Source of the DNA: Actinobacteria bacterium UBA7422
Lineage (GTDB): Bacteria > Actinomycetota > Actinomycetes > S36-B12
Assembly: GCA_002469525.1 (NCBI GenBank)
Contig: DKME01000029.1
Location: 2,787 to 16,499, forward strand
Direction of reading: 5' to 3'
Length of the DNA: 13,713 nt
Under the pieces are notes generated by a model. It saw only the letters and a program-made list of their open reading frames with translations. It ran no database searches and had not been told where the DNA came from. The translations under genes and the position numbers were made by a program. Below are positions 5,608 to 13,037 of the stretch, piece after piece; within the stretch, counting starts at the first letter, position 1, and each line of letters begins with the position of its first letter.

Positions 5608-6894
5608 CTAGCGTCCCGTCCCTGCGTAAACAACGGCTTCACCGTCAGCGTCCAAACCAAATGCCGTGTGAAGTGCTTCGACCGCCGTATTAGCCATGTC
5701 AGCACGGGTCACTATTGAAATACGGATTTCAGAAGTGGAAATCATCTCGACATTGACTCCCGCATTTGCTAGCGAGGTGAAAAAGTCTGCGGAGACTCCG
5801 GGGTGTGAGCGCATGCCGGCGCCAACGAGCGAAACCTTTGCAATCTCCCGATCAACGCTGAGCGATTCGAAATCAATTGTGTCTCGGGCACCGTTGAGAG
5901 CTTCCATGGCCGTATTGACGGAGTCGGCCGGGCAGGTAAACGTCACGTCGGTCCGTCCGGTCGCAGTCGATGAGACGTTTTGAACGATCATGTCAAGGTT
6001 AATCTTGGCGTCAGCTAAGGCGCGAAAGATCGCCGCAGCTTCACCTGGCCGGTCTGACACTCCGACCACGGTAATTTTTGCGTCCTTCACGTCGGCTGCT
6101 ACACCTGAAATAATTGGCTGCTCCACGAGCTTTCCTTCCTTGACCGCTTGTTCAATACCTTGTGCAGAAAGAACCCAGGTTCCCTCCGCCTGTGAAAACG
6201 ATGAACGAACATGAATCGGAACGTTGAACCTACGTGCGTACTCAACACAACGCAAATGAAGGACCTTGGCACCGACGGCGGCAAGTTCCAGCATTTCTTC
6301 ATAGGTGATGTAATCAAGTTTGGATGCTCGTTTAACGACACGAGGATCTGTTGTGAAAACTCCATCAACGTCGGTGTAAATCTCGCACGAATTGGCATTG
6401 AGTGCCGCAGCGAGCGCCACAGCTGTCGTATCTGAGCCACCTCGACCAAGTGTCGTGATGTCCTTGGTGTCTTGGGCGACCCCTTGGAAACCTGCAACAA
6501 TCGGGATAGCGCCTTTTGTAATTGCTTCTGTGATCCGTCCCGGAGTGACGTCAATGATTCGTGCGGCTCCGTGCGCTGAGTCAGTGATTAGCCCAGCCTG
6601 TGAGCCTGTATAAGAACGGGAAACCGCGCCCAAATCTGAGATCGCCATTGCCAGCAGCGCCATTGAAATTCGTTCACCGGCGGTAAGCAGCATGTCTAAC
6701 TCGCGAGCCGGGGGTAGCGGGGAAACTTGCTGGGCGAGGTCCATGAGTTCGTCGGTTGAATCACCCATGGCTGAAACAACAACGACAACGTCGTGGCCGG
6801 CCTTCTTGGTCTCAACGATTCGACGGGCAACGCGCTTAATGCTTTCCGCGTCAGCGACGCTGGAACCACCATATTTCTGCACAATCAACGACAC
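5608..6894 (-). CDS. lysC: Aspartate kinase (alpha subunit, with internal beta start)
   Basis: This is aspartokinase, which phosphorylates aspartate with ATP at the head of the lysine/threonine/methionine pathway. I chose the GTG at 6894 (428 residues) because it gives MSLIVQKYGGSSVADAESI, matching the usual start; a TTG at 6903 would add three residues. The kinase domain has KYGGSSV (7-13), VVVVSAMGDSTDEL (37-50), FQGVAQDTKDITTLGRGGSDTTAVALAAAL (136-165) and EIYTDVDGVFTTDPR (171-185). The C-terminal part carries two ACT domains (about 272-325 and 350-420) for amino-acid feedback. Residues Gln305 and Ser308 in IVQNVSS match positions linked to feedback control in Corynebacterium. Codon 257 is a GTG with its own ribosome site, suggesting a separate 172-residue beta subunit. 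It is followed after two bases by asd. Confidence 0.96.
   Translation of the reverse strand: MSLIVQKYGGSSVADAESIKRVARRIVETKKAGHDVVVVVSAMGDSTDELMDLAQQVSPLPPARELDMLLTAGERISMALLAMAISDLGAVSRSYTGSQAGLITDSAHGAARIIDVTPGRITEAITKGAIPIVAGFQGVAQDTKDITTLGRGGSDTTAVALAAALNANSCEIYTDVDGVFTTDPRVVKRASKLDYITYEEMLELAAVGAKVLHLRCVEYARRFNVPIHVRSSFSQAEGTWVLSAQGIEQAVKEGKLVEQPIISGVAADVKDAKITVVGVSDRPGEAAAIFRALADAKINLDMIVQNVSSTATGRTDVTFTCPADSVNTAMEALNGARDTIDFESLSVDREIAKVSLVGAGMRSHPGVSADFFTSLANAGVNVEMISTSEIRISIVTRADMANTAVEALHTAFGLDADGEAVVYAGTGR
6124..6141 (-). promoter_or_regulatory. Internal ribosome binding site and GTG start for aspartokinase beta subunit
   Basis: Within lysC the minus strand reads AAGGAAGGAAAGCTC and then GTG at 6126-6124 (codon 257). 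The AAGGA core lies 6 nt before the GTG, a better Shine-Dalgarno than that of lysC itself. Initiation there would give a 172-residue protein of the two ACT domains. In Corynebacterium glutamicum an in-frame internal start makes a 172-residue beta subunit of the alpha2beta2 enzyme. Confidence 0.7.
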
Positions 6895-6909
6895 GAGACG
6901 CAAGTTTAG

Positions 6910-6945
6910 TCAGAGTGGGTATAGTTCATAAGAAGAGCCAATCAA
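6910..6945 (-). promoter_or_regulatory. Possible lysC-asd promoter
   Basis: On the minus strand TTGATT (6945-6940) and TATACC (6923-6918) are spaced by 16 bases. Transcription would begin near 6911, leaving a leader of about 17 bases before the GTG. No riboswitch-length leader exists between this gene and the divergent ABC gene, so lysine-riboswitch control is not supported. Confidence 0.4.
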
Positions 6946-6972
6946 CGAAAATCACTTGTGCTGAGTAATTCC

Positions 6973-6978
6973 TATGAT
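6973..6978 (+). promoter_or_regulatory. Possible -10 box of the ABC exporter operon
   Basis: TATGAT at 6973-6978 is one base from the -10 consensus. A start near 6985 would give a leader of about four bases before the ATG at 6989 and would exclude the in-frame ATG at 6974, which lies inside the hexamer. No good -35 is seen at the right distance. Confidence 0.4.
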
Positions 6979-6988
6979 CTGGGAGCAA

Positions 6989-7855
6989 ATGAGCGTTACA
7001 TATGCGATCAAGGCAACTCAAGTTACGAAGAAATACGATGACTTCACAGCCCTCGCCGGAGTTTCAGTTGAGGTTGCCACCGGCGAATGCCTTGCAATTC
7101 TTGGCCCCAACGGTGCCGGAAAGACAACGCTGACAGAAATCCTCGAGGGGTACCGCAAGCGTGACAGCGGCAATGCCGAAGTTCTCGGGGTCGATCCTGG
7201 CCGGCCAACCAGTGCGTGGCGCGCCAAATTGGGAATTGTTCTGCAAAACGCGAGTGATTTAGCCGATCTCACCGTCGAGGAAACCGTCACGCATTTCGCT
7301 CGGTACTACCCGAATCCAGCCGACCCCGCGCAGGTAATTGCAGCCGTTGGTTTGACCGACAAGGCCGGTTCGCGAAATGGCAAATTAAGTGGCGGGCAGC
7401 GTCGCCGACTTGACGTGGCCCTGGGAATAATTGGAAACCCGGAAGTGCTGTTCCTAGACGAACCGACAACCGGTTTTGATCCGGAAGCACGGCGAGAGTT
7501 TTGGGGATTAATTGAGCGCTTGAAGTCCGAGGGCACCACCATCCTGCTTACCACCCACTATCTCGATGAAGCACAATTCTTGGCCGATCGAGTCGCCGTG
7601 ATCGCCCGGGGACAGATCGTTGCGCAGGGGGAACCTGACTCAATCGGTAACAGGGGCGAAGCGATTGTGACTTGGTCTGAGGGAAAACATGAAATGAGCG
7701 AATCAACTGATGAACCCACGGCATTCATTTCCCGGCTTGCTACCAGATTCGATTCAGAAATTCCCAACCTGTCAGTGCGCCGTGCAAGTTTGGAAGACGC
7801 TTACCTTGAGTTGATCGCCCAAGACCGAGGGAGCGTAAGGGGTGACCAACGGTGA
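6989..7855 (+). CDS. ABC exporter ATP-binding protein (drug/ABC-2 type)
   Basis: This is the 288-residue ATPase of an ABC-2 type exporter, similar to DrrA/CcmA-like subunits. Counting from the ATG at 6989, it has Walker A GPNGAGKTT (39-47, Lys45), Q-loop Gln86, signature LSGGQRRRLDVAL (133-145), Walker B VLFLDEPTTG (153-162), and H-loop LLTTHYLDEA (186-195, His190). The C-terminal stretch after about 225, ending in RRASLEDAYLELI, is the usual extension of the group. An in-frame ATG at 6974 would add five residues. I prefer 6989 because GGGAG lies just before it and a -10-like box covers the earlier ATG. The gene overlaps the permease gene by four bases (GTGA), indicating coupled translation. 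The substrate cannot be deduced. Confidence 0.94.
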   Translation: MSVTYAIKATQVTKKYDDFTALAGVSVEVATGECLAILGPNGAGKTTLTEILEGYRKRDSGNAEVLGVDPGRPTSAWRAKLGIVLQNASDLADLTVEETVTHFARYYPNPADPAQVIAAVGLTDKAGSRNGKLSGGQRRRLDVALGIIGNPEVLFLDEPTTGFDPEARREFWGLIERLKSEGTTILLTTHYLDEAQFLADRVAVIARGQIVAQGEPDSIGNRGEAIVTWSEGKHEMSESTDEPTAFISRLATRFDSEIPNLSVRRASLEDAYLELIAQDRGSVRGDQR

Positions 7856-8664
7856 AATCGCTGCGTCTTCGAACAATTTCAATGGGCCTGGGCCGGGTTG
7901 GGATTGAACTTAAACAATTCTTTCGCGACAAAGAATCAGCTGTCTTCAATTTTCTACTACCTGTGATCCTTCTCGTAATTTTCGGCTCAGTCTTTAGCGG
8001 GCAAGACTTGGGAAATTCAGGCATAACGTTCTCGCAGTATTTCGTCGCAGGCATGATCGCTTCGGGGATTCTTTATACCTCCTTTCAGAATCTAGCAATT
8101 TCGATTCCCATGGAACGTGAGGATGGAACTCTAAAGCGGCTTCAAGGAACGCCCATGCCGCCTTCAGCTTTCTTTATCGGCAAAATCGGAATGGTGTTTG
8201 TGGCCTACGTTGCCCAAGTCACCATCTTGATCACCGTGGGAGTTCTTTTCTTCGGAATCGACATTCCTTCGACCCCGCTTGCAATCTTTACCTTCGTCTG
8301 GGTCAGTATTTTGGGGCTCATTGCATTCACACTTTTGGGAATCGCCTACTCGGTTGTTCCCAAGCAAGGGCGCGGCGCTGCTGCCCTGGTGACTCCAGTT
8401 GTGCTCGTCCTGCAATTCACGTCGGGCGTGTTCTTCGTGTTCAGCGACCTACCCCAGTGGATGCAAAACTTCGCCTCAATTTTCCCACTGAAGTGGATGA
8501 CTCAAGCGATGCGCAGTGTCTTCCTGCCCGACTCTGCTGCTGCCATGGAAGTCAATGGGTCTTGGGAACTTGGCATGACCGCTGTCGTTCTTCTTATTTG
8601 GATTGCTCTGGGAGTCGTCCTAGCAAACATCTTTTTTCGGTGGACACCCCGCGGGAAAAACTAG
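7852..8664 (+). CDS. ABC-2 type exporter permease
   Basis: This is a 270-residue membrane protein forming the channel for the preceding ATPase. Six membrane segments are visible at about 31-48, 60-80, 108-133, 143-168, 177-197 and 240-262. The cytoplasmic segment MEREDGTLKRLQGTPM (87-102) and the later FPLKWMTQAMR (211-221) are characteristic of ABC-2 permeases of the DrrB kind. The GTG start overlaps the ATPase stop. Two such half-type chains normally pair with two ATPases. The pair may export a drug, lipid or polysaccharide; nothing nearby indicates which. Confidence 0.92.
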   Translation: MKSLRLRTISMGLGRVGIELKQFFRDKESAVFNFLLPVILLVIFGSVFSGQDLGNSGITFSQYFVAGMIASGILYTSFQNLAISIPMEREDGTLKRLQGTPMPPSAFFIGKIGMVFVAYVAQVTILITVGVLFFGIDIPSTPLAIFTFVWVSILGLIAFTLLGIAYSVVPKQGRGAAALVTPVVLVLQFTSGVFFVFSDLPQWMQNFASIFPLKWMTQAMRSVFLPDSAAAMEVNGSWELGMTAVVLLIWIALGVVLANIFFRWTPRGKN

Positions 8665-8670
8665 ACGTGA

Positions 8671-8686
8671 GTCGGTGAAAACCGAC
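8671..8686 (+). other. Hairpin with GAAA tetraloop after the ABC operon
   Basis: GTCGGT (8671-8676) and ACCGAC (8681-8686) form a perfect six-pair stem around GAAA, a stable GNRA tetraloop. It begins seven bases after the permease stop. No T run follows, so it is not a classic intrinsic terminator but may protect the 3' end of the transcript. Confidence 0.5.
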
Positions 8687-8776
8687 GTACGCAGGTCAAG
8701 GCCGTGCCAGCCATGATCCGCAGACTTAACATTTCACAACCGTTTACCACGGCAGGTAACCTTGCTGCCTTAATTG

Positions 8777-8803
8777 ACTTGGTCCCTAGTACTCACACCA
8801 AGT
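8777..8803 (-). terminator. Possible terminator-like hairpin after recR
   Basis: ACTTGGT (8777-8783) and ACCAAGT (8797-8803) form a seven-pair stem with a 13-base loop, 11 bases past the recR stop. The following minus-strand bases (CAATTAAGG) lack a T run. A second stem, GGCAG (8751-8755) / CTGCC (8765-8769), lies just beyond. The convergent ABC and dnaX-recR units both end in this 149-base gap. Confidence 0.35.
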
Positions 8804-8813
8804 GATTGGTTCC

Positions 8814-9413
8814 TCAGGTTTTTATGCTACGTCTTCCCGCAAAAGCTCGGCCCAGGGTGATCTCGTCCGCGTACTCCAGGTCACCACCAACGGGCAGACC
8901 ACTTGCCAACCGTGAAACTGTCAAACCAAGTGGCACAAGCATTCGGGAGAGGTAGGTCGCGGTTGCTTCACCCTCAAGGTTGGGATCCGTAGCCAAAATG
9001 ACTTCGGTGACCGTTCCATCGGCCAGCCGAGGCATGAGCTCGCGGATCCGAAGGTTGTCCGGGCCAATCCCGTCAATCGGGTTTATTGAACCTCCAAGAA
9101 TGTGGTAGCGGCCACGAAACTCGCGGGTCTTCTCAATCGCGACGACGTCTTTAGGTTCTTCGACTACGCAGATCACGCTGTCATCGCGCTTGGGATCAAG
9201 ACAAATGCGGCACTGGGACGTCTGTGCAACATTTCCGCAAATCTCACAAAACTTCACTTTCTCTTTCACTTCAAGCAACACTTCTGCCAGACGCTTTACG
9301 TCGTCGGTGTCTTCGCTGAGAATATGGAAGGCGATGCGTTGTGCACTTTTCGGCCCAACCCCCGGAAGCCGACCCAGTTCGTCAATCAAGTCTTGAACTA
9401 TTCCTTCATACAT
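8814..9413 (-). CDS. recR: Recombination protein RecR
   Basis: This is a 199-residue protein of normal length that works with RecF and RecO to load RecA at single-strand gaps. The N-terminal helix-hairpin-helix is LIDELGRLPGVGPKSAQRIAFHIL (9-32). A four-Cys zinc finger follows: CEICG...CRIC (Cys56, Cys59, Cys68, Cys71). The Toprim domain runs from SVICVVEEPKDVVAIEK (79-95) to VILATDPNLEGEATATYL (138-155), and the C-terminal Walker-like segment contains GLPVGGDLEYADEITLGRAF (172-191). The ATG lies five bases past the dnaX stop, so it is the last gene of that operon. Confidence 0.97.
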   Translation of the reverse strand: MYEGIVQDLIDELGRLPGVGPKSAQRIAFHILSEDTDDVKRLAEVLLEVKEKVKFCEICGNVAQTSQCRICLDPKRDDSVICVVEEPKDVVAIEKTREFRGRYHILGGSINPIDGIGPDNLRIRELMPRLADGTVTEVILATDPNLEGEATATYLSRMLVPLGLTVSRLASGLPVGGDLEYADEITLGRAFAGRRSIKT

Positions 9414-9418
9414 GCGCT

Positions 9419-11185
9419 TTAGCCATTCTCAATCTCACCGATTGACACTCCACCAAGTTCTTTCGCAATCAAGTCGGCCCCGGTCATTTCCTCGGATGCA
9501 GAGTCGTCCATTCGTGGTGCGTCCTCTTCGTCCAATGACTCGGCCGCAGCTGCCCCACTAGGGCTCGGCCCCGCAACTCCCATGGTGCCTAGAACAACGT
9601 CAATTTTCGTGTCAACTTGCAAGACATCGAGGATTGCTTGACGCAATCGTTCGTCATGTCCACTCGACTTGACGTTGTTGTAACGACCAGGGTCTTTAAC
9701 GCCAACCGCAAGAACACCGTTCTCAAAAGACAATGGCGTTGACTCGGTGAAGCCCATCCAGGCCACTCGAGAATATTTCAACAACGCGTCCATGACCGCT
9801 GGCCACATGGATGAGAATGAAGCAACAGTGGTGTTCCCAGGATTTGGGGCAGGGGCGACAACCGTTTCTTCTTTGACTGGTTCAACGGGCTTGCTCGGTT
9901 TCTTGGGCGGTGTCGGGAGGATGTCAGGTGCAGGCGCGGATTCTTCTGCTTGTTGAGCGGCTGGTGGGGTGGGCGGACTCGCGGGCGGTGGCGTTGCGAG
10001 AGGAGCTGGTGCACTCGCAATGCTGTGACTCACAACTCCACTCCGTTCAAGTTGCTCGATCCGTGCTCGAAGACCGTCGGTCGAGTCGTCTGTTGCGGGT
10101 AACAACAGTTTTGCCATGAGGAGTTCGAGTTGAAGTCTGGGCGCTGTTGCTCCCTTAATTTCACTCAAGGCTCGGTTTACCAGGTCCCCCGCACGGGCAA
10201 GCTCTGCGGCGCCAATGCGTGACGCTTGATCCACTTCGGTTGCAATTAGTTCTTCGGGTGCGTGAATCAGACCGCTTTCTGCAGCCCCCGGGATCCTTTG
10301 CAAGACGATAAGGTCGCGAATACGTTCAAGGAGATCGGTCACAAAGCGTCGGGGCTCATTGCCTGATTCGATAACTCGGTCCACTGCGTGAAATAGCGCG
10401 GCACCATCACGATCAATGAGTGCGTTAACCGTTTCGTCGAGCAGTGCTGAATCGGTCATGCCCAACTGAAGGACCGCTTCTTGGTAGGTGACACCTTCTG
10501 GCCCGCAACCAGAAATCACTTGACCAAGAATGGACAGCGAGTCACGAACACTTCCAGCACCTGCGCGGGCAATAAGCGCGAGTGCTGCCGGGTCGGCAGG
10601 GATACCCTCGCTTGCACAAATTTTCGCCAAGTGATCTTGCAGGATCTTTACCGGGACTAGCCGGAACCCGTAGTTGTGGGTGCGAGAACGAATAGTTGCC
10701 AGAACTTTGTCGGACTCTGTCGTGGCGAAGATAAATCTGACATGCTCAGGTGGCTCTTCCACCAATTTAAGCAGCGCATTAAAACCAGCGGGTGAAATCA
10801 TGTGGGCTTCATCGATTATGTATACCTTGTAACGCGACTTGGCTGGGCCAAACATTGCCCGCTCACGTAAGTCACGGGTGTCATCAACACCCCCGTGGCT
10901 GGCAGCATCAAGTTCGATTACGTCGATAGACCCTGATCCTGTCGCCGACAAGTCAATACAGCTCTCGCACACACCACAGGGGTCCGGTGTCGGTCCCTGG
11001 TCACAATTCAAGGAACGCGCAAGAATTCGAGCGGTGGAAGTTTTACCGCACCCACGTGGGCCTGACAGCAAATACGCATGATGCATGCGATTGTTTTCAA
11101 GTGCCCTGCGCAGGGGTCCGGTTACATGGTCCTGGCCAACTACTTCACCCAATGTGGCCGGCCGGTAAGACCTGTACAGGGCCAT
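9419..11185 (-). CDS. dnaX: DNA polymerase III subunit gamma/tau
   Basis: This is the clamp-loader motor subunit that loads the sliding clamp and ties the polymerase cores together. I chose the ATG at 11185 (588 residues), giving MALYRSYRPATLGEVVGQDHV, the usual family start; an in-frame GTG at 11227 would add 14 residues. Landmarks from this start are Walker A GPRGCGKTS (42-50, Lys48), a zinc-binding module (Cys61, Cys70, Cys73, Cys76), the DEAH box (125-128) and sensor region RFIFATTESDKV. A Pro/Ala/Lys-rich linker (about 375-445) precedes a C-terminal tau-like domain (about 452-588). I saw no A6G slippery heptamer of the Escherichia coli kind, so a separate gamma form by frameshift is not suggested. 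The SRP RNA gene lies just upstream on the same strand. Confidence 0.96.
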   Translation of the reverse strand: MALYRSYRPATLGEVVGQDHVTGPLRRALENNRMHHAYLLSGPRGCGKTSTARILARSLNCDQGPTPDPCGVCESCIDLSATGSGSIDVIELDAASHGGVDDTRDLRERAMFGPAKSRYKVYIIDEAHMISPAGFNALLKLVEEPPEHVRFIFATTESDKVLATIRSRTHNYGFRLVPVKILQDHLAKICASEGIPADPAALALIARAGAGSVRDSLSILGQVISGCGPEGVTYQEAVLQLGMTDSALLDETVNALIDRDGAALFHAVDRVIESGNEPRRFVTDLLERIRDLIVLQRIPGAAESGLIHAPEELIATEVDQASRIGAAELARAGDLVNRALSEIKGATAPRLQLELLMAKLLLPATDDSTDGLRARIEQLERSGVVSHSIASAPAPLATPPPASPPTPPAAQQAEESAPAPDILPTPPKKPSKPVEPVKEETVVAPAPNPGNTTVASFSSMWPAVMDALLKYSRVAWMGFTESTPLSFENGVLAVGVKDPGRYNNVKSSGHDERLRQAILDVLQVDTKIDVVLGTMGVAGPSPSGAAAAESLDEEDAPRMDDSASEEMTGADLIAKELGGVSIGEIENG

Positions 11186-11261
11186 CGAGGGAGCCTTGGC
11201 TTCACGCTCCTTCGATTTATCCGGCACGGGACAACACTAGCCGGCTCGAAACAGATAAAGG

Positions 11262-11348
11262 GATCCCCCGCACACCTACCAGAGCCCGTCTGCCCTTGCT
11301 GCCTTCCGGCCCTGGGGGATTCAACGAGGTGATACCGCACGGGGGATC
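11262..11348 (-). ncRNA. ffs: Signal recognition particle RNA (small, 4.5S type)
   Basis: Read on the minus strand, the conserved apical loop of bacterial SRP RNA is present: CAGGGCCGGAAGGCAGCA, followed by AGGGCAGACGGGCTCTGG. This contains the GGAA tetraloop and the asymmetric loop bound by Ffh. The ends pair as GATCCCCCG (11348-11340) with CGGGGGATC (11270-11262), giving a molecule of about 87 bases. The RNA joins Ffh to target membrane and secreted proteins. Its place between a tRNA-Ser and dnaX is the usual one in Actinobacteria. TAACCT at -13 to -8 of the 5' end is a plausible -10 box. Exact ends may differ by a few bases. Confidence 0.94.
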
Positions 11349-11411
11349 AGGCACAAGGTTACGCATAAGCCAGTGCAGTACGGAAGTGAGGCCATGGGTA
11401 GCCTCTGCCAC
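11349..11411. promoter_or_regulatory. Divergent promoter region of SRP RNA and tRNA-Ser(GGA)
   Basis: This 63-base gap must drive both RNA genes. TAACCT (minus strand, ending eight bases before the SRP RNA 5' end) and TAGCCT (plus strand, 11399-11404, ending seven bases before the tRNA) both fit TAnnnT. The -35 regions are poor matches on both strands. Confidence 0.45.
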
Positions 11412-11499
11412 GGAGGATTCGCCTAGTGGCCTATGGCGCTCGCTTGGAAAGCGGGTTGGGTTAACGCCCTCAGGGGTTCGAATCCCCTATCCTCCGCCA
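11412..11499 (+). tRNA. tRNA-Ser(GGA)
   Basis: This is a long class II tRNA. The acceptor GGAGGAT (11412-11418) pairs with ATCCTCC (11489-11495). The anticodon stem is CTCGC/GCGGG with loop TTGGAAA, anticodon GGA at 11446-11448, reading UCC/UCU. A long variable arm (about 11456-11471) and the T arm AGGGG-TTCGAAT-CCCCT follow. The discriminator is G11496 and CCA is encoded at 11497-11499. The stop codon of the opposite-strand membrane gene begins on the very next base. Confidence 0.96.
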
Positions 11500-12975
11500 T
11501 TAGGTTCGCTGAACTGCCCCCATAACAGTGGGCTCACGCTTGTTCAAACTTGGGGCAAAACACCCTGCTACAAAAATGGCCGATGAACTGAGGGCTAACG
11601 CAGAAGTAATCAGCAGGGGTGGGCCGTAGGACCAGGCCGCGTTTACTTCGAAAAATGGGGCGTCAGCACCCACCGAATACCGATGAGCATTGACCCACCA
11701 GGAGAGATTTAACGTGAACCAAAGGCTGGTGGCTATGACAAACCCTGCTCTGCGATTTATCAACAATGGTGACTTGATTTTTTTGGGGAGAAGAACTAGA
11801 AACATGAGAAGGGCAAAAAGTGGAAGCAGGTATCGAGATTGAACGACTTCACCAACTGCCACTCCTTGGGACTGCATGAAAAGAAGTGGAAAACCGATGA
11901 GTCCGACAACACCGGCGCTTATTGCCACATTCTTTGAGAGCCAAGTCGTTGAAATTCCAACATAAGCGAGTGCGCCGAGAATGAGTAGTCCAATCACGGG
12001 AACCACAGCCGGTAAGACCGTGTCATTCCAACCAAGTGGCCACCCACCGACAATTCCTTGGATTAGATCGGGGACATTGAACAGATTTGTCCAAAAAAGA
12101 TCCGCATCTTTCTGTTGGGAACCAAGTGAGCCTGATTCTGTGAGCGGAGTAGTCACCAAATAGGTATAGGCCCCAACAATCGCAATACCGACCAACAGAA
12201 GGGAACCTATCCACTGCTGTTTCATCTTGGTAGCCCCAACCAATAGGAAAATCAGCAGAACGGTAACGACGGTAAAAGCTGATGAATCCACACGCGAGGT
12301 AATTGCCATTGCAGCGGACACCATTAGTCCAGCGGCTATGAGCCAAGTCCTCCGATTACGCCAAGATTTTCGGTGCATTAACGAAAACCCAAATGCTGCC
12401 GTCAAGAGTGTCCCAATGATTGCCCAGCCACTGGGATTAGTTGAAGCAATCACAAACATTCCCAGCGGCGTAAAAACGCTGACGAATGTCAGTAACGTTC
12501 CTTGACGGATCCCAGCAGGCGTGACCCGAATAAGCAGTGACAGAAGCACTGCAGTGACGAAAACGTTAAACATTCGCATAATGAAAGCCGAGCGTTCGAC
12601 ATTAGTGCCTACAAAAATGGATTGAACGGAGTAATAGCCGCCCGGATATAAATGTTGGACGTTATTTAGTCTCTCGGTGAGAAAAAGTTCCGTTGAATTG
12701 AGCTCAGCATTCGCACACTCACCCGTCACGTTGGGTTTAGTCGCATAGCAAAAACCGGAATTAATTGCCCCTGATGCCACCACGTACTTCGCTGGGCTCG
12801 ACCCTGTTTCAAGACACGCTGCATCGCGGTCGCCTTGGGCGCACCAGATCGACGCCAAGTGGTAATCATCATCTGGAGCCGACCCAACCGGCGAAGCTAC
12901 AACCCAAGTCGAACCGAGGATTAAAAAAGCAAGTGGCATCCATAACCAGGACCAACGAACTGTTGTGGCAGACAT
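11500..12975 (-). CDS. DUF2142-like polytopic membrane protein
   Basis: This is a 491-residue protein with an N-terminal membrane helix (about 10-29), a Cys-containing extracytoplasmic region (about 32-125), and some ten or more further hydrophobic helices up to about 472. Features that recall the DUF2142 family are the post-helix SAPDDDYHLASIWC (32-45, acidic cluster and His), NPSGWAIIGTLLTAAF (180-195) and QSRYLLPLFALL (379-390, Arg381). The layout, an acidic motif after the first helix in a many-helix protein, resembles GT-C glycosyltransferases, and relatives often occur near cell-envelope sugar genes; activity here is inferred only. The ATG has no Shine-Dalgarno, but TAGGCT ends nine bases before it. 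The gene is bracketed by two tRNA-Ser genes on the other strand and touches the CCA end of one of them. Confidence 0.78.
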   Translation of the reverse strand: MSATTVRWSWLWMPLAFLILGSTWVVASPVGSAPDDDYHLASIWCAQGDRDAACLETGSSPAKYVVASGAINSGFCYATKPNVTGECANAELNSTELFLTERLNNVQHLYPGGYYSVQSIFVGTNVERSAFIMRMFNVFVTAVLLSLLIRVTPAGIRQGTLLTFVSVFTPLGMFVIASTNPSGWAIIGTLLTAAFGFSLMHRKSWRNRRTWLIAAGLMVSAAMAITSRVDSSAFTVVTVLLIFLLVGATKMKQQWIGSLLLVGIAIVGAYTYLVTTPLTESGSLGSQQKDADLFWTNLFNVPDLIQGIVGGWPLGWNDTVLPAVVPVIGLLILGALAYVGISTTWLSKNVAISAGVVGLIGFPLLFMQSQGVAVGEVVQSRYLLPLFALLMFLVLLPKKIKSPLLINRRAGFVIATSLWFTLNLSWWVNAHRYSVGADAPFFEVNAAWSYGPPLLITSALALSSSAIFVAGCFAPSLNKREPTVMGAVQRT

Positions 12976-13037
12976 GATGTTGCAAGCCTACGGTGCGCCT
13001 TCATGGCTCAATCCCAACCACTTGTAATCTCTCCCAC

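Noticed and set aside
6904..6973. Possible lysine riboswitch or T-box before lysC
   Set aside because: Only 70 bases separate lysC from the divergent ABC gene, too short for either element, and no conserved core is seen.
8640..8770. Resemblance of GTCGGTGAAAACCGAC and following bases to part of a cobalamin riboswitch
   Set aside because: The conserved B12-box pattern is incomplete, the region starts inside the permease gene, and no plus-strand gene follows to be controlled.
8714..8806. 30-codon plus-strand frame MIRRLNISQPF...
   Set aside because: No ribosome site, no recognisable motif, and it sits in a gap rich in stems. Too weak to call a gene.
9778..10020. Second minus-strand frame inside dnaX rich in Arg, Pro and Lys
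   Set aside because: It arises from the Pro/Lys-rich linker codons read in another frame. No slippery heptamer feeds it.
10987..11586. Plus-strand 199-codon frame
   Set aside because: It crosses the dnaX start, SRP RNA and tRNA-Ser(GGA); the segment GVRIPYPPP is translated tRNA. No independent support.
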